Positions 13,122-21,338 of a DNA stretch of 37,080 nucleotides are shown one piece after another. The notes beneath the pieces are model-generated. The model had not been told where the DNA came from and did no database searches. It saw only the letters and a list, made by a program, of their open reading frames with translations. The stretch is from Flavobacteriales bacterium UBA7666 (GTDB lineage: Bacteria; Bacteroidota; Bacteroidia; Flavobacteriales_D; Crocinitomicaceae): contig DLHO01000020.1 in NCBI GenBank assembly GCA_002483265.1, forward strand, positions 122,363-159,442, given 5' to 3'. The first letter of the stretch is position 1; each line of letters starts with the position of its first letter. Both the position numbers and the translations under genes were made by a program.

Positions 13122-15611
13122 TTATTTATTTTGGGGCAGACTCAATAAATTCACAAACAAGCGATATGCTCCCGGAATTCCTGCAGGTAGTTCGCGGAAA
13201 AATACCAATCCTGTGTAAACGAAATTTCCTTTTCCGTGTTTTGCAATGATCAAACTTCCTTTACTCGCTTTTTCATTCGGATCCTGCATCGAAAACACTG
13301 TTTCATAATGTGAATCCATTTCTGTCGCGAAGTAAATACCGCGTTCTTGCACCCAGCCTTCAAAATCCTTTTGTGTAATGATATTTGGAGTATTTAAAAC
13401 AGGGTGTTTCGGATCGGTGAATTCCACTTTTGCATTGTCATCCGTTACGCGATCTCTCGAAATAGTAAAAGGATAAGGCCCGATCTTCGTTTCCATTGGC
13501 GCAATGCGGTTATTGGTATTGTATTGCACAATCAGGTTTCCTCCCTGTTGCACATATGCCATCAATTTGTCGTAGTAAATCGACATGCGGTCATTTGTAT
13601 TGTAGGCCCGAACTCCAGTCACAATACTCGAATAAACACTTAAATCTTCCTTCACCAATAATTCGTCCGTCAATAACGTAACATCGTAACCGATTTGAGT
13701 TAAACAAGCAACCACATTGTCTCCTGCTCCGGGAATGTATGCGATCTTGTTTTTCGTTTTCTTCAAATCCAGAAATACAATTTTTGCTTCCGCATCACTT
13801 AAAATGAATTGGTAGGGAATGTGATCGTATTCGATGCGTGTAATACTTTTGGTGTAATCGCTTCCATCTACTGAAACAGAAGCACGCAATTGACCGTCTT
13901 TTCCATTTTTATCAGGAGTAAGGGTTGCTTTCACGATTTGCTCGTCGCCTTTTTTCTCCAGATTCACTTCCGGATTTTTAATCTCGATCTTCCAGCCTGC
14001 CGGAACAGCTACTTTTACGGTTCCTTTCACCTTCGCCTGATTGGCCTTTACAGTAAATGAAATCTCTTTCGGAGTAATTGAGCTAAAAACAAATACCTGA
14101 TCGGTAATATTGATGGTTACCGGAGGAAGAATCTCAAACGGGCGATACACTTCACCTTTTACCGGATCTGTTGATTTGAAAACCAATCCGCGTTCTACAT
14201 TGAAATCAATTCCATCAATAGTCAAATGATAAATCACACTTTTTGCAGCATGATTTTCAGGAGTTCCGATCAATGCCGAATTGGTTACGGTATACATTCC
14301 AACTGTATGTGGTTCAACTAACCAATAAGGTGCAGAGTAATTATTTGTTTTGGGTAAAAGTTCTTTCTGATCGATCGTCTCCAGCTTGTTTTTACTCAAT
14401 TGTAGGTTGGTACTCTTATCTGTTTGACTTAAAAAAGACAGTGAGTTCAGTTTCACATTTCCAGTATTGCGCGCAATGATCTGATTCGAAATACTGATTT
14501 CACCTCCCGGAACTGCACTGTAGTCAGAAACGGTTGATTCCATCCACAGTCCGGCACATTGCAGGATCAAATCCCGGCAAGCTGCCAGTTTCAGGTTTTT
14601 CCAGTAGCGAATGTTCGGGTCCTTGTCCTCGATCTGCTGTAGTTTTTTATAAACACTTTCCAAAGCTGGGAGAGACAATTCAGGATGTTGAGGATTGAAA
14701 CTTGAAACACAGGTAGAAATCAAACTTTCCAGATCTGTTGCAACCGGAAGACGTTTCCAGGAAGTAATGACTCCTTCAAAAACATCTTTTTCTGCTGCTT
14801 CTCCTTTCAGAAACTTGAAGTATTCAATACTTTCTCCGCGTTGTTTTGCAGAACCAAATCCTTGGCTTTTATGCATGGAACGGCTGTTTGCTGCAACTTC
14901 ACCATAGCTGATTCCCAATAGCGGATTGTAAGTTCCTACATCTAGTTTTAATTGGTCTTCGGATGTGGTATTAGTCCCTCCGAAATTGAAGGTGTTCCAG
15001 AAAATACGTTTGGTTTTCCAAACTTCTACTTCTTTTAATTGTTCCGGGAATTTTGTTGGATCAGCTGCTAAGTCAAATGCTTCCATTGCCAAAATAGCAG
15101 ATGCGGTGTGATGACCGTGTCCACCTTCACCTGTTGTAGGGAATCTGCAAATGATCACATCCGGTTTGAATCTGCGAATGGCTAATACCACATCTTTTAG
15201 AATGCTGTCTTTGTTCCAGATTGTAAATGTTTCTTCCGGATTTTTTGAAAAGCCAAAATCGTTAGCACGAGTAAAGAATTGTTCTGCTCCATCCGTTCTA
15301 CGAGCTGCCAATAATTCTTGTGTACGGATCAATCCAAGAGCTTCTCCTTGTTCTTTCCCAATGAGGTTTTGTCCACCGTCACCGCGGGTAAGGGATAAAT
15401 AACCGGTTCTGAAATTTTTCTCTTTCGCCAGATAACCCAATAAGCGGGTGTTTTCATCGTCAGGATGGGCGGCAACATAGAGAACAGAGCCAACGGTGTT
15501 CAATTTTTTTATTCCAAGGAGAATTTCTGCGGAATTGAGTTCGGGAGATGTTTGAGCAAGAACGTTTTGTCCTAAAGTAAGTGAAAGACCGAGAATGAGT
15601 TGTTTAATCAT
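13122..15611 (-). CDS. Large secreted PIG-L family deacetylase
   Basis: An 829-residue protein. A signal peptide (about 1-20, ending VLAQ) precedes a PIG-L/LmbE-type domain (about 40-260) with the zinc motif AAHPDDEN (His49, Asp51, Asp52, Glu53) and the second ligand region GEGGHGHHTAS (His165-His168). Family members remove acetyl groups from N-acetylated sugars. Residues about 380-590 look like Ig/NEW3-type beta-sandwiches, and about 610-829 resemble a class I amidotransferase-like fold (VTGVRAYNTNDRM, then YVQQGGNLIVQYN). The first in-frame ATG (15674) would place a polar 21-residue leader before the signal peptide, so ATG 15611 is chosen. It is followed by the small membrane gene and the symporter; a deacetylase plus transporter suggests use of an acetylated sugar compound (inference). 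Confidence 0.9.
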   Translation of the reverse strand: MIKQLILGLSLTLGQNVLAQTSPELNSAEILLGIKKLNTVGSVLYVAAHPDDENTRLLGYLAKEKNFRTGYLSLTRGDGGQNLIGKEQGEALGLIRTQELLAARRTDGAEQFFTRANDFGFSKNPEETFTIWNKDSILKDVVLAIRRFKPDVIICRFPTTGEGGHGHHTASAILAMEAFDLAADPTKFPEQLKEVEVWKTKRIFWNTFNFGGTNTTSEDQLKLDVGTYNPLLGISYGEVAANSRSMHKSQGFGSAKQRGESIEYFKFLKGEAAEKDVFEGVITSWKRLPVATDLESLISTCVSSFNPQHPELSLPALESVYKKLQQIEDKDPNIRYWKNLKLAACRDLILQCAGLWMESTVSDYSAVPGGEISISNQIIARNTGNVKLNSLSFLSQTDKSTNLQLSKNKLETIDQKELLPKTNNYSAPYWLVEPHTVGMYTVTNSALIGTPENHAAKSVIYHLTIDGIDFNVERGLVFKSTDPVKGEVYRPFEILPPVTINITDQVFVFSSITPKEISFTVKANQAKVKGTVKVAVPAGWKIEIKNPEVNLEKKGDEQIVKATLTPDKNGKDGQLRASVSVDGSDYTKSITRIEYDHIPYQFILSDAEAKIVFLDLKKTKNKIAYIPGAGDNVVACLTQIGYDVTLLTDELLVKEDLSVYSSIVTGVRAYNTNDRMSIYYDKLMAYVQQGGNLIVQYNTNNRIAPMETKIGPYPFTISRDRVTDDNAKVEFTDPKHPVLNTPNIITQKDFEGWVQERGIYFATEMDSHYETVFSMQDPNEKASKGSLIIAKHGKGNFVYTGLVFFRELPAGIPGAYRLFVNLLSLPQNK

Positions 15612-15783
15612 AATTGAGTTTGTATGTGTAATATCGTGCGCAATAATACAGGAAATCTGGCATTGAGGGGGCAATTCAATTCGTCTTTAACAATTCTTTA
15701 AAGAAGTTTTGAATGCGGGGTCTTCCTTTTTCGTATCTTGAATGAATGCTTTTGCAATTTCGTAGAGGTCTAAAATAAAGTGT
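15612..15783. other. Divergent intergenic region between PIG-L and tspO
   Basis: 172 bp separating two divergent genes, so it should hold two promoters. I see no perfect TAnnTTTG box on either strand; the nearest on the plus strand is TATCTTGA near 15735. No coding sequence is supported here. Confidence 0.4.
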
Positions 15784-16242
15784 ATGTTTTTGAAAACAAT
15801 CCTTTTTTTGGTTGTCAATTTTACGGCCTTGTTGATAGGCGGGATTTTTACAGGGAAAGGTGTTCCATCCGAATGGTATCTTTCATTAGACAAAGCTCCG
15901 TGGACACCACCGGGCTGGGTATTTGGAGCGGCATGGGCAACAATAATGATTTGTTTTGCAATCTACATGGCTTTTGCACTCGAAAAAGTAAAAAATGTAA
16001 AGACTTTACTCGTTTTGTTTTTGATTCAATGGGTTTTGAACGTACTCTGGAATCCGGTATTCTTCTACTTCCATCACGTAATGCTGGGGTTGATCATTAT
16101 TAGTGCTTTGACAATTTTAATAGCGGTATTTCTATTCCGATATGGAGCGGTTTTGAAGCTGAAGTCGCTTTTAATTGTTCCGTATTTCATTTGGCTATTG
16201 ATCGCCACATCACTAAATGCCTATATTCTGTTGAATAATTGA
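15784..16242 (+). CDS. tspO: TspO/MBR family membrane protein
   Basis: A 152-residue protein with five transmembrane helices, the usual length and topology for TspO. Diagnostic segments are SEWYLSLDKAPWTPPGWVFG in the first loop, WATIMICFAIY, then QWVLNVLWNPVFF and the last helix PYFIWLLIATSLNAYI. Family members bind porphyrins, haem intermediates and cholesterol-like ligands and modulate tetrapyrrole or stress responses. The conserved Trp-rich loop and Asn/Trp residues of the binding pocket are present. No haem biosynthesis gene is nearby. The gene stands alone, divergent from PIG-L. Confidence 0.93.
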   Translation: MFLKTILFLVVNFTALLIGGIFTGKGVPSEWYLSLDKAPWTPPGWVFGAAWATIMICFAIYMAFALEKVKNVKTLLVLFLIQWVLNVLWNPVFFYFHHVMLGLIIISALTILIAVFLFRYGAVLKLKSLLIVPYFIWLLIATSLNAYILLNN

Positions 16243-16266
16243 TAGTTCAATTTAGATTCACTTAAA

Positions 16267-16274
16267 TACATTTG
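16267..16274 (+). promoter_or_regulatory. Promoter -7 box TACATTTG
   Basis: A perfect match to the Bacteroidota -7 consensus TAnnTTTG, 34 bases before the ATG at 16309. The -33 TTTG is not clear; TTTA occurs a little closer. It supports independent transcription of the small helical gene that follows. Confidence 0.45.
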
Positions 16275-16308
16275 AACCATTTTTAAACATTTTTCGTTGA
16301 ACTAAATC

Positions 16309-16728
16309 ATGGGACAAGAAGATTACCTGAAAAGACAATTGGATCAATTAGGGCAAGTATTGGCAAAAATGCTTTCCGGACTTTTAGGCTTGAAAAATAA
16401 GCAGTCTTTGGAGGAAGGGATAGAGCAAACAAATCAGGCATTAAAAGCTGAATTGGGATTTACTTCGGATGAGTTGATGGCACTTGAAAATGAAGAATTA
16501 GTTAGAATATTGGAAAACGAAAAAGGATTCAAAAAATCGCATTTCGAAAAACTTGCAGATCTGTTCCTGTTTTTGGCTGAACAATCTTCTGAATTGAAAA
16601 AACGAAAATTGCTTTATGAAAAATGCCTGATACTTTTTAAGCACATCGAACAGTCGGAAAATACCTATTCCTTTGAAAGACATGCAAAAGTGGAAGAAAT
16701 TAATCAGATTCTCAAAGAGTTGGTATAA
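16309..16728 (+). CDS. Hypothetical small helical protein
   Basis: A 139-residue soluble protein, entirely helical and Leu/Glu/Lys-rich. It begins MGQEDYLKRQLDQLGQVLAK, then MLSGLLGLKNK, and continues with charged helices (ELKKRKLLYEKCLILFKHIEQ); the N-terminus is loosely like DUF6483 proteins, which is only a suggestion. No signal peptide or membrane segment. Its stop is 3 bp from the stop of the convergent MHS transporter with no hairpin between, so the two transcripts must overlap at their 3' ends. Confidence 0.65.
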   Translation: MGQEDYLKRQLDQLGQVLAKMLSGLLGLKNKQSLEEGIEQTNQALKAELGFTSDELMALENEELVRILENEKGFKKSHFEKLADLFLFLAEQSSELKKRKLLYEKCLILFKHIEQSENTYSFERHAKVEEINQILKELV

Positions 16729-16731
16729 CCT

Positions 16732-18051
16732 TTATTCCAAATCCGTTTTTTTGGGTTTTAAATCCTGATTGAGCTGAGAAGTTTTTTTCGTGTCCTTCAT
16801 CGTCAGGTAAACCAAGAGTGAAATAGCGATACATCCTGTAATGTACCAATAGAAATACGATTCGTGTCCGGAATTTTTAAACCAAAGAGCAATGTATTCG
16901 GCAGTTCCACCGAAAATAGCAACAGTTAGTGCATAAGGAAGACCAACTCCCAAAGCACGTACTTCTGCCGGAAACAATTCTGCTTTCACGATGGCATTAA
17001 TGCTGGTATATCCGCTCACAATAATTAATCCGGCCATCAACAAGAAAAACGATACCCAAACAGATTGTGTGTGGCTGAGTGCGGTAAGTAACGGAACAGT
17101 GAAAATAGTTCCCAGAACTCCAAAAGCAATCAGTAATGGTTTTCGTCCGATCCGATCTGATAAAGCCCCGAAAAGCGGCTGCAGAATGATGAAAATTAGT
17201 AACGTAATAAATGAAAGTAGGGTGGAAAGGTCTTTTGTCAAACCAACCGTGTTCACTAAAAACTTTTGCATGTAGTTGGTGTAAGTATAAAATGCCAAGG
17301 TTCCGCCTAATGTCAATCCAACAACGGTTAAAATTGCTTTCGGGTGTTTTAGCAACTCTTTAATGGTTCCTTTTCGGCCGGTCTTTTTCTCTTTTTGTAT
17401 TTCAAATGCTTCCGTTTCGTGCAGATTTCGACGAAGGTACAAAGCAACAAGCGCTAATATTGCTCCGATCACAAAGGGAATGCGCCATCCCCAGCTATGC
17501 AGTTGTTCGTCCGTTAAGATGAGTTTTTGAAGTACGAGTTGAATACCTAAAGCGATCAATTGACCCCCAACCAGCGTTACATATTGAAAGCTGGAATAAA
17601 AACCTCGTCGGTTCTCAGTTGCCATTTCACTTAAGTATGTTGCCGAAACACCGTATTCACCGCCAACGCTGAGTCCTTGTAACAAACGTGCCAAAAGAAG
17701 AAGTATCGGTGCCAAAACGCCAATCGTTTCATAAGAAGGAGTCAAAGCAATTAATAAAGATCCGAATGACATCAATAAAACAGAAAGTGTCATGGCTTGT
17801 TTGCGCCCAATTCGATCCGCAATTCCACCAAACATCCAACCGCCAATTGGGCGCATTAAGAAACCAACAGCAAAGATTCCGGCCGTATTCAATAATTGGG
17901 CTGTGGCATCTGCCTCCGGAAAAAATGCTCCTGAAAAATAGAGTGAAAATGCCGAGTAAGCATACCAATCATACCATTCAACCAAGTTTCCGATAGAACC
18001 ACCAATAATGGCTTTCAGGCGCTGTCCGGATATTTTCTCTGCTTGTTTCAT
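16732..18051 (-). CDS. MFS transporter, MHS family (KgtP-like)
   Basis: A 12-helix major facilitator of about 439 residues. The N-terminal signature IGNLVEWYDWYAYSAFSLYF, then FAVGFLMRPIGGWMFGGIADRIGRKQAM and LLQGLSVGGEYGVSATYL, is that of the metabolite:H+ symporter group (KgtP, ProP, ShiA); the pattern QLLNTAGIFAVGFLMRPIGGW is closest in my memory to KgtP, the 2-oxoglutarate permease. A second MFS motif (GALSDRIGRKPLL) lies before helix 8. An upstream ATG at 18084 would add MNHSKLVHLHF; the ATG at 18051 is preferred because the family N-terminus starts a short way before IGG and because TACATTTA, a near -7 box, lies at 18058-18065 between the two starts. Substrate remains inferred. Confidence 0.85.
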   Translation of the reverse strand: MKQAEKISGQRLKAIIGGSIGNLVEWYDWYAYSAFSLYFSGAFFPEADATAQLLNTAGIFAVGFLMRPIGGWMFGGIADRIGRKQAMTLSVLLMSFGSLLIALTPSYETIGVLAPILLLLARLLQGLSVGGEYGVSATYLSEMATENRRGFYSSFQYVTLVGGQLIALGIQLVLQKLILTDEQLHSWGWRIPFVIGAILALVALYLRRNLHETEAFEIQKEKKTGRKGTIKELLKHPKAILTVVGLTLGGTLAFYTYTNYMQKFLVNTVGLTKDLSTLLSFITLLIFIILQPLFGALSDRIGRKPLLIAFGVLGTIFTVPLLTALSHTQSVWVSFFLLMAGLIIVSGYTSINAIVKAELFPAEVRALGVGLPYALTVAIFGGTAEYIALWFKNSGHESYFYWYITGCIAISLLVYLTMKDTKKTSQLNQDLKPKKTDLE

Positions 18052-18171
18052 GAAGTGTAAATGTACTAGTTTTGAGTGATTCATCTTTTATTTTCATTCA
18101 ATGGTTGATGGCTCTTTCGACAATATTATCCTTTGTTTTGAGTTAATTACTTCATCTCTTTTAGCTAAGCC

Positions 18172-19158
18172 TTGAAACAGTTTCGATCTTCTTTTACTTT
18201 AATGGTTGTACTCTTTATTTCAGGGTTCGCGACTGCGCAAATAGATACAAGCTACGTAAAGATCTATCGGAATAATCTGGTTCCCCGTTTGATGACCAAT
18301 TACAAAAATCAGATTACCAGTTTTGTGACAAAATCAGATACTTCCTTCAGCGCAGATTACTTTTCAACAGGAGCACAAAATTTTATTGGGGCAGAAGTGA
18401 GTTATAAATGGGCCACTTTGGGCTATAATTTTGGTTTTAACCGGGAGAATTCATCGGCTAATATGGATTTTCGTTTTTCTACAGCTTACAAGCCTTTCAG
18501 AGTTTCTGCCAATTTCACGAGTTTAAAGAATTTGAATTATTGCCGGGTAGAAGGAATGGATTCCATTGATACCGTTTTTGTTGCCCGTCAAAAAGGAATT
18601 TCCCTGCGAAATGTGGGGTTGAAAGTAGATTATATTCTCAATAACAAGAAGTTTTATTATTCTCCTTCTATTTCTCAGGTCGGGAGACAGTTGAAAAGTC
18701 AGGGCTCTTTCATTATATCTTCCGGAATTTCCTATCAGGATTTCGACTTGCGTGGCTTGTCAGATTCGGCAAGTTTCAATTTTCATCAGTTGTATGATGC
18801 TAATCGTTTTAAGACCATTCGCGCCGATCTCGGAATTGGATATGCATACAATTGGGTACTGGGCAAGAAGGTCGTGATTTATATTTCTGAAACTCCGAAT
18901 ATCGGTTTTCAGGCAATTAAATTTTCAGGCAATCCGGATCAGAACAGACATGTAACTGTGAGCTTTACCAACTATGTTCGGGCAGGAGTTGTTTTCACCT
19001 GGAAAAATAAATTTCTGGGAGCCTATGCCTACAATTCTGTTACAGCAGGCAAATGGTCTGATTTCAATTACAACGATGTGTACACCAGTTTCCAGCTTCA
19101 TTTCGGAATGGTGTTGAATGCACCGAAAATTCTTTATAGAAAGAAAATGGTTGTTTGA
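18172..19158 (+). CDS. DUF4421-like outer-membrane beta-barrel protein, TTG start
   Basis: A 328-residue protein with signal peptide MKQFRSSFTLMVVLFISGFA (cleavage after TAQ) and a beta-barrel body. Characteristic segments: KWATLGYNFGFN, FYYSPSISQVGRQLKSQGSFIISSG, LGIGYAYNWVLGKKVVIYIS and a C-terminal FQLHFGMVL. The YSPS..Q...Q..SAGSF-like stretch is what I associate with DUF4421. Start: TTG at 18172 gives a normal basic signal-peptide N-region; the first ATG (codon 11) would leave the hydrophobic core without its positive end. Function unknown. It is divergent from the MHS transporter. Confidence 0.75.
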   Translation: MKQFRSSFTLMVVLFISGFATAQIDTSYVKIYRNNLVPRLMTNYKNQITSFVTKSDTSFSADYFSTGAQNFIGAEVSYKWATLGYNFGFNRENSSANMDFRFSTAYKPFRVSANFTSLKNLNYCRVEGMDSIDTVFVARQKGISLRNVGLKVDYILNNKKFYYSPSISQVGRQLKSQGSFIISSGISYQDFDLRGLSDSASFNFHQLYDANRFKTIRADLGIGYAYNWVLGKKVVIYISETPNIGFQAIKFSGNPDQNRHVTVSFTNYVRAGVVFTWKNKFLGAYAYNSVTAGKWSDFNYNDVYTSFQLHFGMVLNAPKILYRKKMVV

Positions 19159-19251
19159 TTTTCATAATTAATGGTTTCATTTTCGTTAGTTATTTACCCG
19201 TTCTTGAGTTAACTTTATAAACGAAGATCAGTATCTAAAATCTCAGACAAA

Positions 19252-20307
19252 ATGAACGTGAAAAACACACAAGCTTTCGGGGCAGAATCGCCCGTAGCCC
19301 CATTAAAAGAATTAACTATTCAACGAAGAGAAACAACTGCAACAGACGTAGAAATTGACATCCTTTTTTGTGGTGTTTGTCATTCGGACTTGCATACTGC
19401 GCGCAACGATTGGGGAGGAACAAAGTATACAACCGTTCCTGGACATGAAATTGTAGGAAAAGTAATCAGCGTTGGTGAAAATGTAAGCAAATTCAAAATT
19501 GGCGACTTGGTTGGAGTTGGTTGTATTGTGGACTCATGCAGAGAATGCGCAAGTTGCAAACAGGATTTGGAACAATATTGTATTCCGGGGTTTACAGGAA
19601 CTTATAACGGTGCAGATAAACATTTGGGAGGTTACACATTTGGAGGATATTCGGAGCGTGTTGTGGTAGATGAACATTTTGTATTGCGTGTTCCTGAAAA
19701 TTTGGATCTTGCGGCAGTAGCACCGATTTTGTGTGCCGGAGTAACTACTTGGTCTCCGCTGAAACACTGGAATGTAAAAGAAGGAAGTAAAGTTGCTGTA
19801 GTAGGATTAGGAGGTTTAGGACACATGGCTATTAAATTGGCAAAAGCGTTGGGTGCTCATGTTACTCTTTTCTCTAGAACTCCCAATAAGGAGAAAGATG
19901 CATTGGATTTAGGAGCAGACCAGGTCATCATTTCAACAGATGATACACAAATGACAAAAGTGAAAGGAACGTTTGATTTAATTATAGATACGGTTCCTTA
20001 TGTTCATGATGTGAATCATTACATCCCAACATTAAATATTAGCGGAACAATCGTTTTGGTTGGATATTTGAGGCCATTGGATCCCATGTTGAATACCGTT
20101 CCAATGATCTTGGGAAGAAAATCGGTGGCAGGTTCTGTAATCGGAGGAATTGCTGAAACACAGGAATTACTTGATTTCTGTGGGAAGCACAACATCACTT
20201 CGGAAATTGAACTGATAAAAATGCAAGACATTAATGAAGCATACGAACGCATGCTCAAAAGCGATGTCAAATACAGATTTGTTATTGATATGGCTTCCTT
20301 GAAATAA
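19252..20307 (+). CDS. NAD(P)-dependent zinc alcohol dehydrogenase (YahK/cinnamyl-ADH type)
   Basis: A 351-residue medium-chain dehydrogenase of standard length. Catalytic zinc site: CGVCHSDLH (Cys40/Cys43), GHE (His65, Glu66) and ILCAGVTTWSPL (Cys161). Structural zinc Cys cluster: DSCRECASCKQDLEQYC (Cys96, Cys99, Cys102, Cys110). Rossmann motif VVGLGGLGHM (about 183-192), with LFSRTPNK after the second strand, which suits NADPH. The pattern is that of YahK and other broad-specificity aldehyde reductases/alcohol dehydrogenases, which convert aldehydes and alcohols in the cytoplasm. It is flanked by a TAACTTTA -7-like box about 35 bp upstream and a good terminator at 20335-20368, so it is probably monocistronic. 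Confidence 0.93.
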   Translation: MNVKNTQAFGAESPVAPLKELTIQRRETTATDVEIDILFCGVCHSDLHTARNDWGGTKYTTVPGHEIVGKVISVGENVSKFKIGDLVGVGCIVDSCRECASCKQDLEQYCIPGFTGTYNGADKHLGGYTFGGYSERVVVDEHFVLRVPENLDLAAVAPILCAGVTTWSPLKHWNVKEGSKVAVVGLGGLGHMAIKLAKALGAHVTLFSRTPNKEKDALDLGADQVIISTDDTQMTKVKGTFDLIIDTVPYVHDVNHYIPTLNISGTIVLVGYLRPLDPMLNTVPMILGRKSVAGSVIGGIAETQELLDFCGKHNITSEIELIKMQDINEAYERMLKSDVKYRFVIDMASLK

Positions 20308-20334
20308 AGACAGGTCATCATTGAATTTAAAATG

Positions 20335-20368
20335 AAAGCATTTCACCTTTATGTGGAGTGCTTTTTTT
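20335..20368 (+). terminator. Rho-independent terminator after the alcohol dehydrogenase gene
   Basis: AAAGCATTTCAC pairs with GTGGAGTGCTTT (G-U included) around loop CTTTAT and is followed by seven T. A strong intrinsic terminator. Confidence 0.85.
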
Positions 20369-20498
20369 GTTTTAGATAAAAATCCAATTCTTTCAAACTT
20401 CTCTGATATCACTTTTCGGAATCAAAAAAGGAACTCATTTTTAGGGTTTATTTCGTGAAAATAGGGAGCAGCAAAGAAGATTGGATAAGAAATAATTT

Positions 20499-20534
20499 GA
20501 GTACCAAATCAGTTCTCTGAATTTGCTCTTTTTT
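20499..20534 (+). terminator. Orphan terminator-like hairpin with no gene before it
   Basis: CAAATCAG pairs with CTG-A-ATTTG (one bulge) around TTCT, flanked by GAG/CTC and followed by TTTTTT. No ORF lies between the previous terminator (20368) and this one, so it may end an unrecognised short RNA or be coincidental in AT-rich DNA. Confidence 0.35.
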
Positions 20535-20603
20535 GTTGAAATAATTTCTTCCTGAAAGTGTTGTTTTTACTGGGTTTTCAATCTTTTTTTAGTATGTCGA
20601 ATA

Positions 20604-20640
20604 GGACGTAAATACCCTACGTTCTGCACCCGTATCTTTG
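20604..20640 (+). promoter_or_regulatory. Promoter -7 box TATCTTTG with upstream inverted repeat
   Basis: TATCTTTG (20633-20640) matches the Bacteroidota -7 consensus TAnnTTTG exactly. GGACGTA (20604-20610) and TACGTTC (20618-20624) form a 7-bp inverted repeat (one G-U) across the -33 position, where a clear TTTG is missing. This could be an operator that replaces a normal -33 contact (inference). The expected start of transcription is near 20645. Confidence 0.5.
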
Positions 20641-20659
20641 TCTTATAAATAGAAAACAA

Positions 20660-20704
20660 ATGAGACAATTTCAGAAGAAAATCAATACCAACTCCATTTA
20701 CTAA
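20660..20704 (+). CDS. 14-residue short ORF (possible leader peptide)
   Basis: MRQFQKKINTNSIY, then TAA. It is the first ATG after the TATCTTTG promoter box, about 15 nt from the expected transcript start. The peptide is basic with no run of one amino acid of the kind seen in attenuator leaders. Its only support is position; it may be chance. Confidence 0.25.
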   Translation: MRQFQKKINTNSIY

Positions 20705-20818
20705 TCAACCAACCAAAAACCACCAATCTACCTAATCACCAAAGCGAAAACCTAACCACTTTTCACTTAAAATCGACCTAACCACTATTTAGGTTTAACC
20801 TACCACTATTTCTTGACA

Positions 20819-20855
20819 AATTGCAGTGAATTCGGATTCTGAATTCACTGCAATT
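20819..20855 (+). terminator. 15-bp perfect hairpin, probable terminator of the orphan transcript
   Basis: AATTGCAGTGAATTC and its exact reverse complement flank the 7-nt loop GGATTCT. The AT-rich ends (AAATT.../...AATTATTT) resemble a bidirectional intrinsic terminator, though the T-run is weak. It lies 46 bp before the DUF1398 ATG, so it could also be a leader structure of that gene. Confidence 0.55.
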
Positions 20856-20901
20856 ATTTCAATTAAGAATTCGTAATTTCATCGGTAGAAAATACAAACA
20901 C

Positions 20902-21291
20902 ATGTTTACAATCGATCAAATTAAACACGCCCACGCGAAAGTGAAATCAGGAGCAGATTTTCCAAATTACGTTCAGGAAATCAAAGCACTCGGAGTTGCG
21001 TCATATGAAACCTACGTAAAAGACGGACATACCGATTACAAAGGCTCGGATCACTCTTCTGTTTCATCCGATTCAAAATACGATAATCTGAATGTTGTGA
21101 ATGAAAGCAATGTAGAACAATTCAAAAGCGATCTGAAAGCACATCAGCAGGGAAAAACCGATTATCCGACATTCTGCAGTGATTGCGCTAAATCCGGAGT
21201 AGAGAAGTGGGTCGTAAAAGTAGATTCTATGACCTGTGCCTATTACGACAAGCAAGGAAATGAACTCTTAGTCGAAATCATCCCCCAATAG
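20902..21291 (+). CDS. DUF1398 family protein (YbcV-like)
   Basis: A 129-residue cytoplasmic protein of normal family length. MFTIDQIKHAHAKVKSGADF, then PNYVQEIKALGV, then SYETYVKDGHTDYKG closely follows E. coli YbcV (DUF1398). The C-terminal half has a phage-type DUF1398 core: DYPTFCSDCAKSGVEKWVVKVDSMTCAYYDKQGNELLVE. Cys residues occur at FCSDC and MTCAYY. Function is unknown in the whole family. The next gene (ogt type) follows after 47 bp on the same strand. Confidence 0.88.
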   Translation: MFTIDQIKHAHAKVKSGADFPNYVQEIKALGVASYETYVKDGHTDYKGSDHSSVSSDSKYDNLNVVNESNVEQFKSDLKAHQQGKTDYPTFCSDCAKSGVEKWVVKVDSMTCAYYDKQGNELLVEIIPQ

Positions 21292-21338
21292 AAATACTGG
21301 AACTCTTCTTTTCAATTTTACATTTTCAATTAGAAATT

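Larger units (their letters stand above)
20645..20855 (+). ncRNA. Candidate small RNA or peptide-leader transcript
   Basis: A unit of about 210 nt between the TATCTTTG box and a perfect 15-bp hairpin (20819-20855). Between about 20690 and 20815 the plus strand is strikingly poor in G and rich in A and C, with repeated ACC motifs, including CCTAACCACT twice and CCTACCACT once, spaced about 22-26 nt. Near its 5' end is a 14-codon ORF (20660-20704). It could be a regulatory RNA with several C-rich single-stranded binding segments, or a leader for the DUF1398 gene at 20902. No known RNA family is recognised. This unit fills most of the 594-bp gap between genes. Confidence 0.35.

Noticed and set aside
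15780..16103. Overlapping 107-codon ORF in the tspO region
   Set aside because: It starts at GTG and covers the same DNA as tspO in another frame; tspO has complete family motifs, this one has none.
20690..20815. Repeated CCTAACCACT motifs as a CRISPR-like array
   Set aside because: Repeats are only ~10 nt, just three, degenerate and spaced 22-26 nt with no cas genes; they do not form a CRISPR array.
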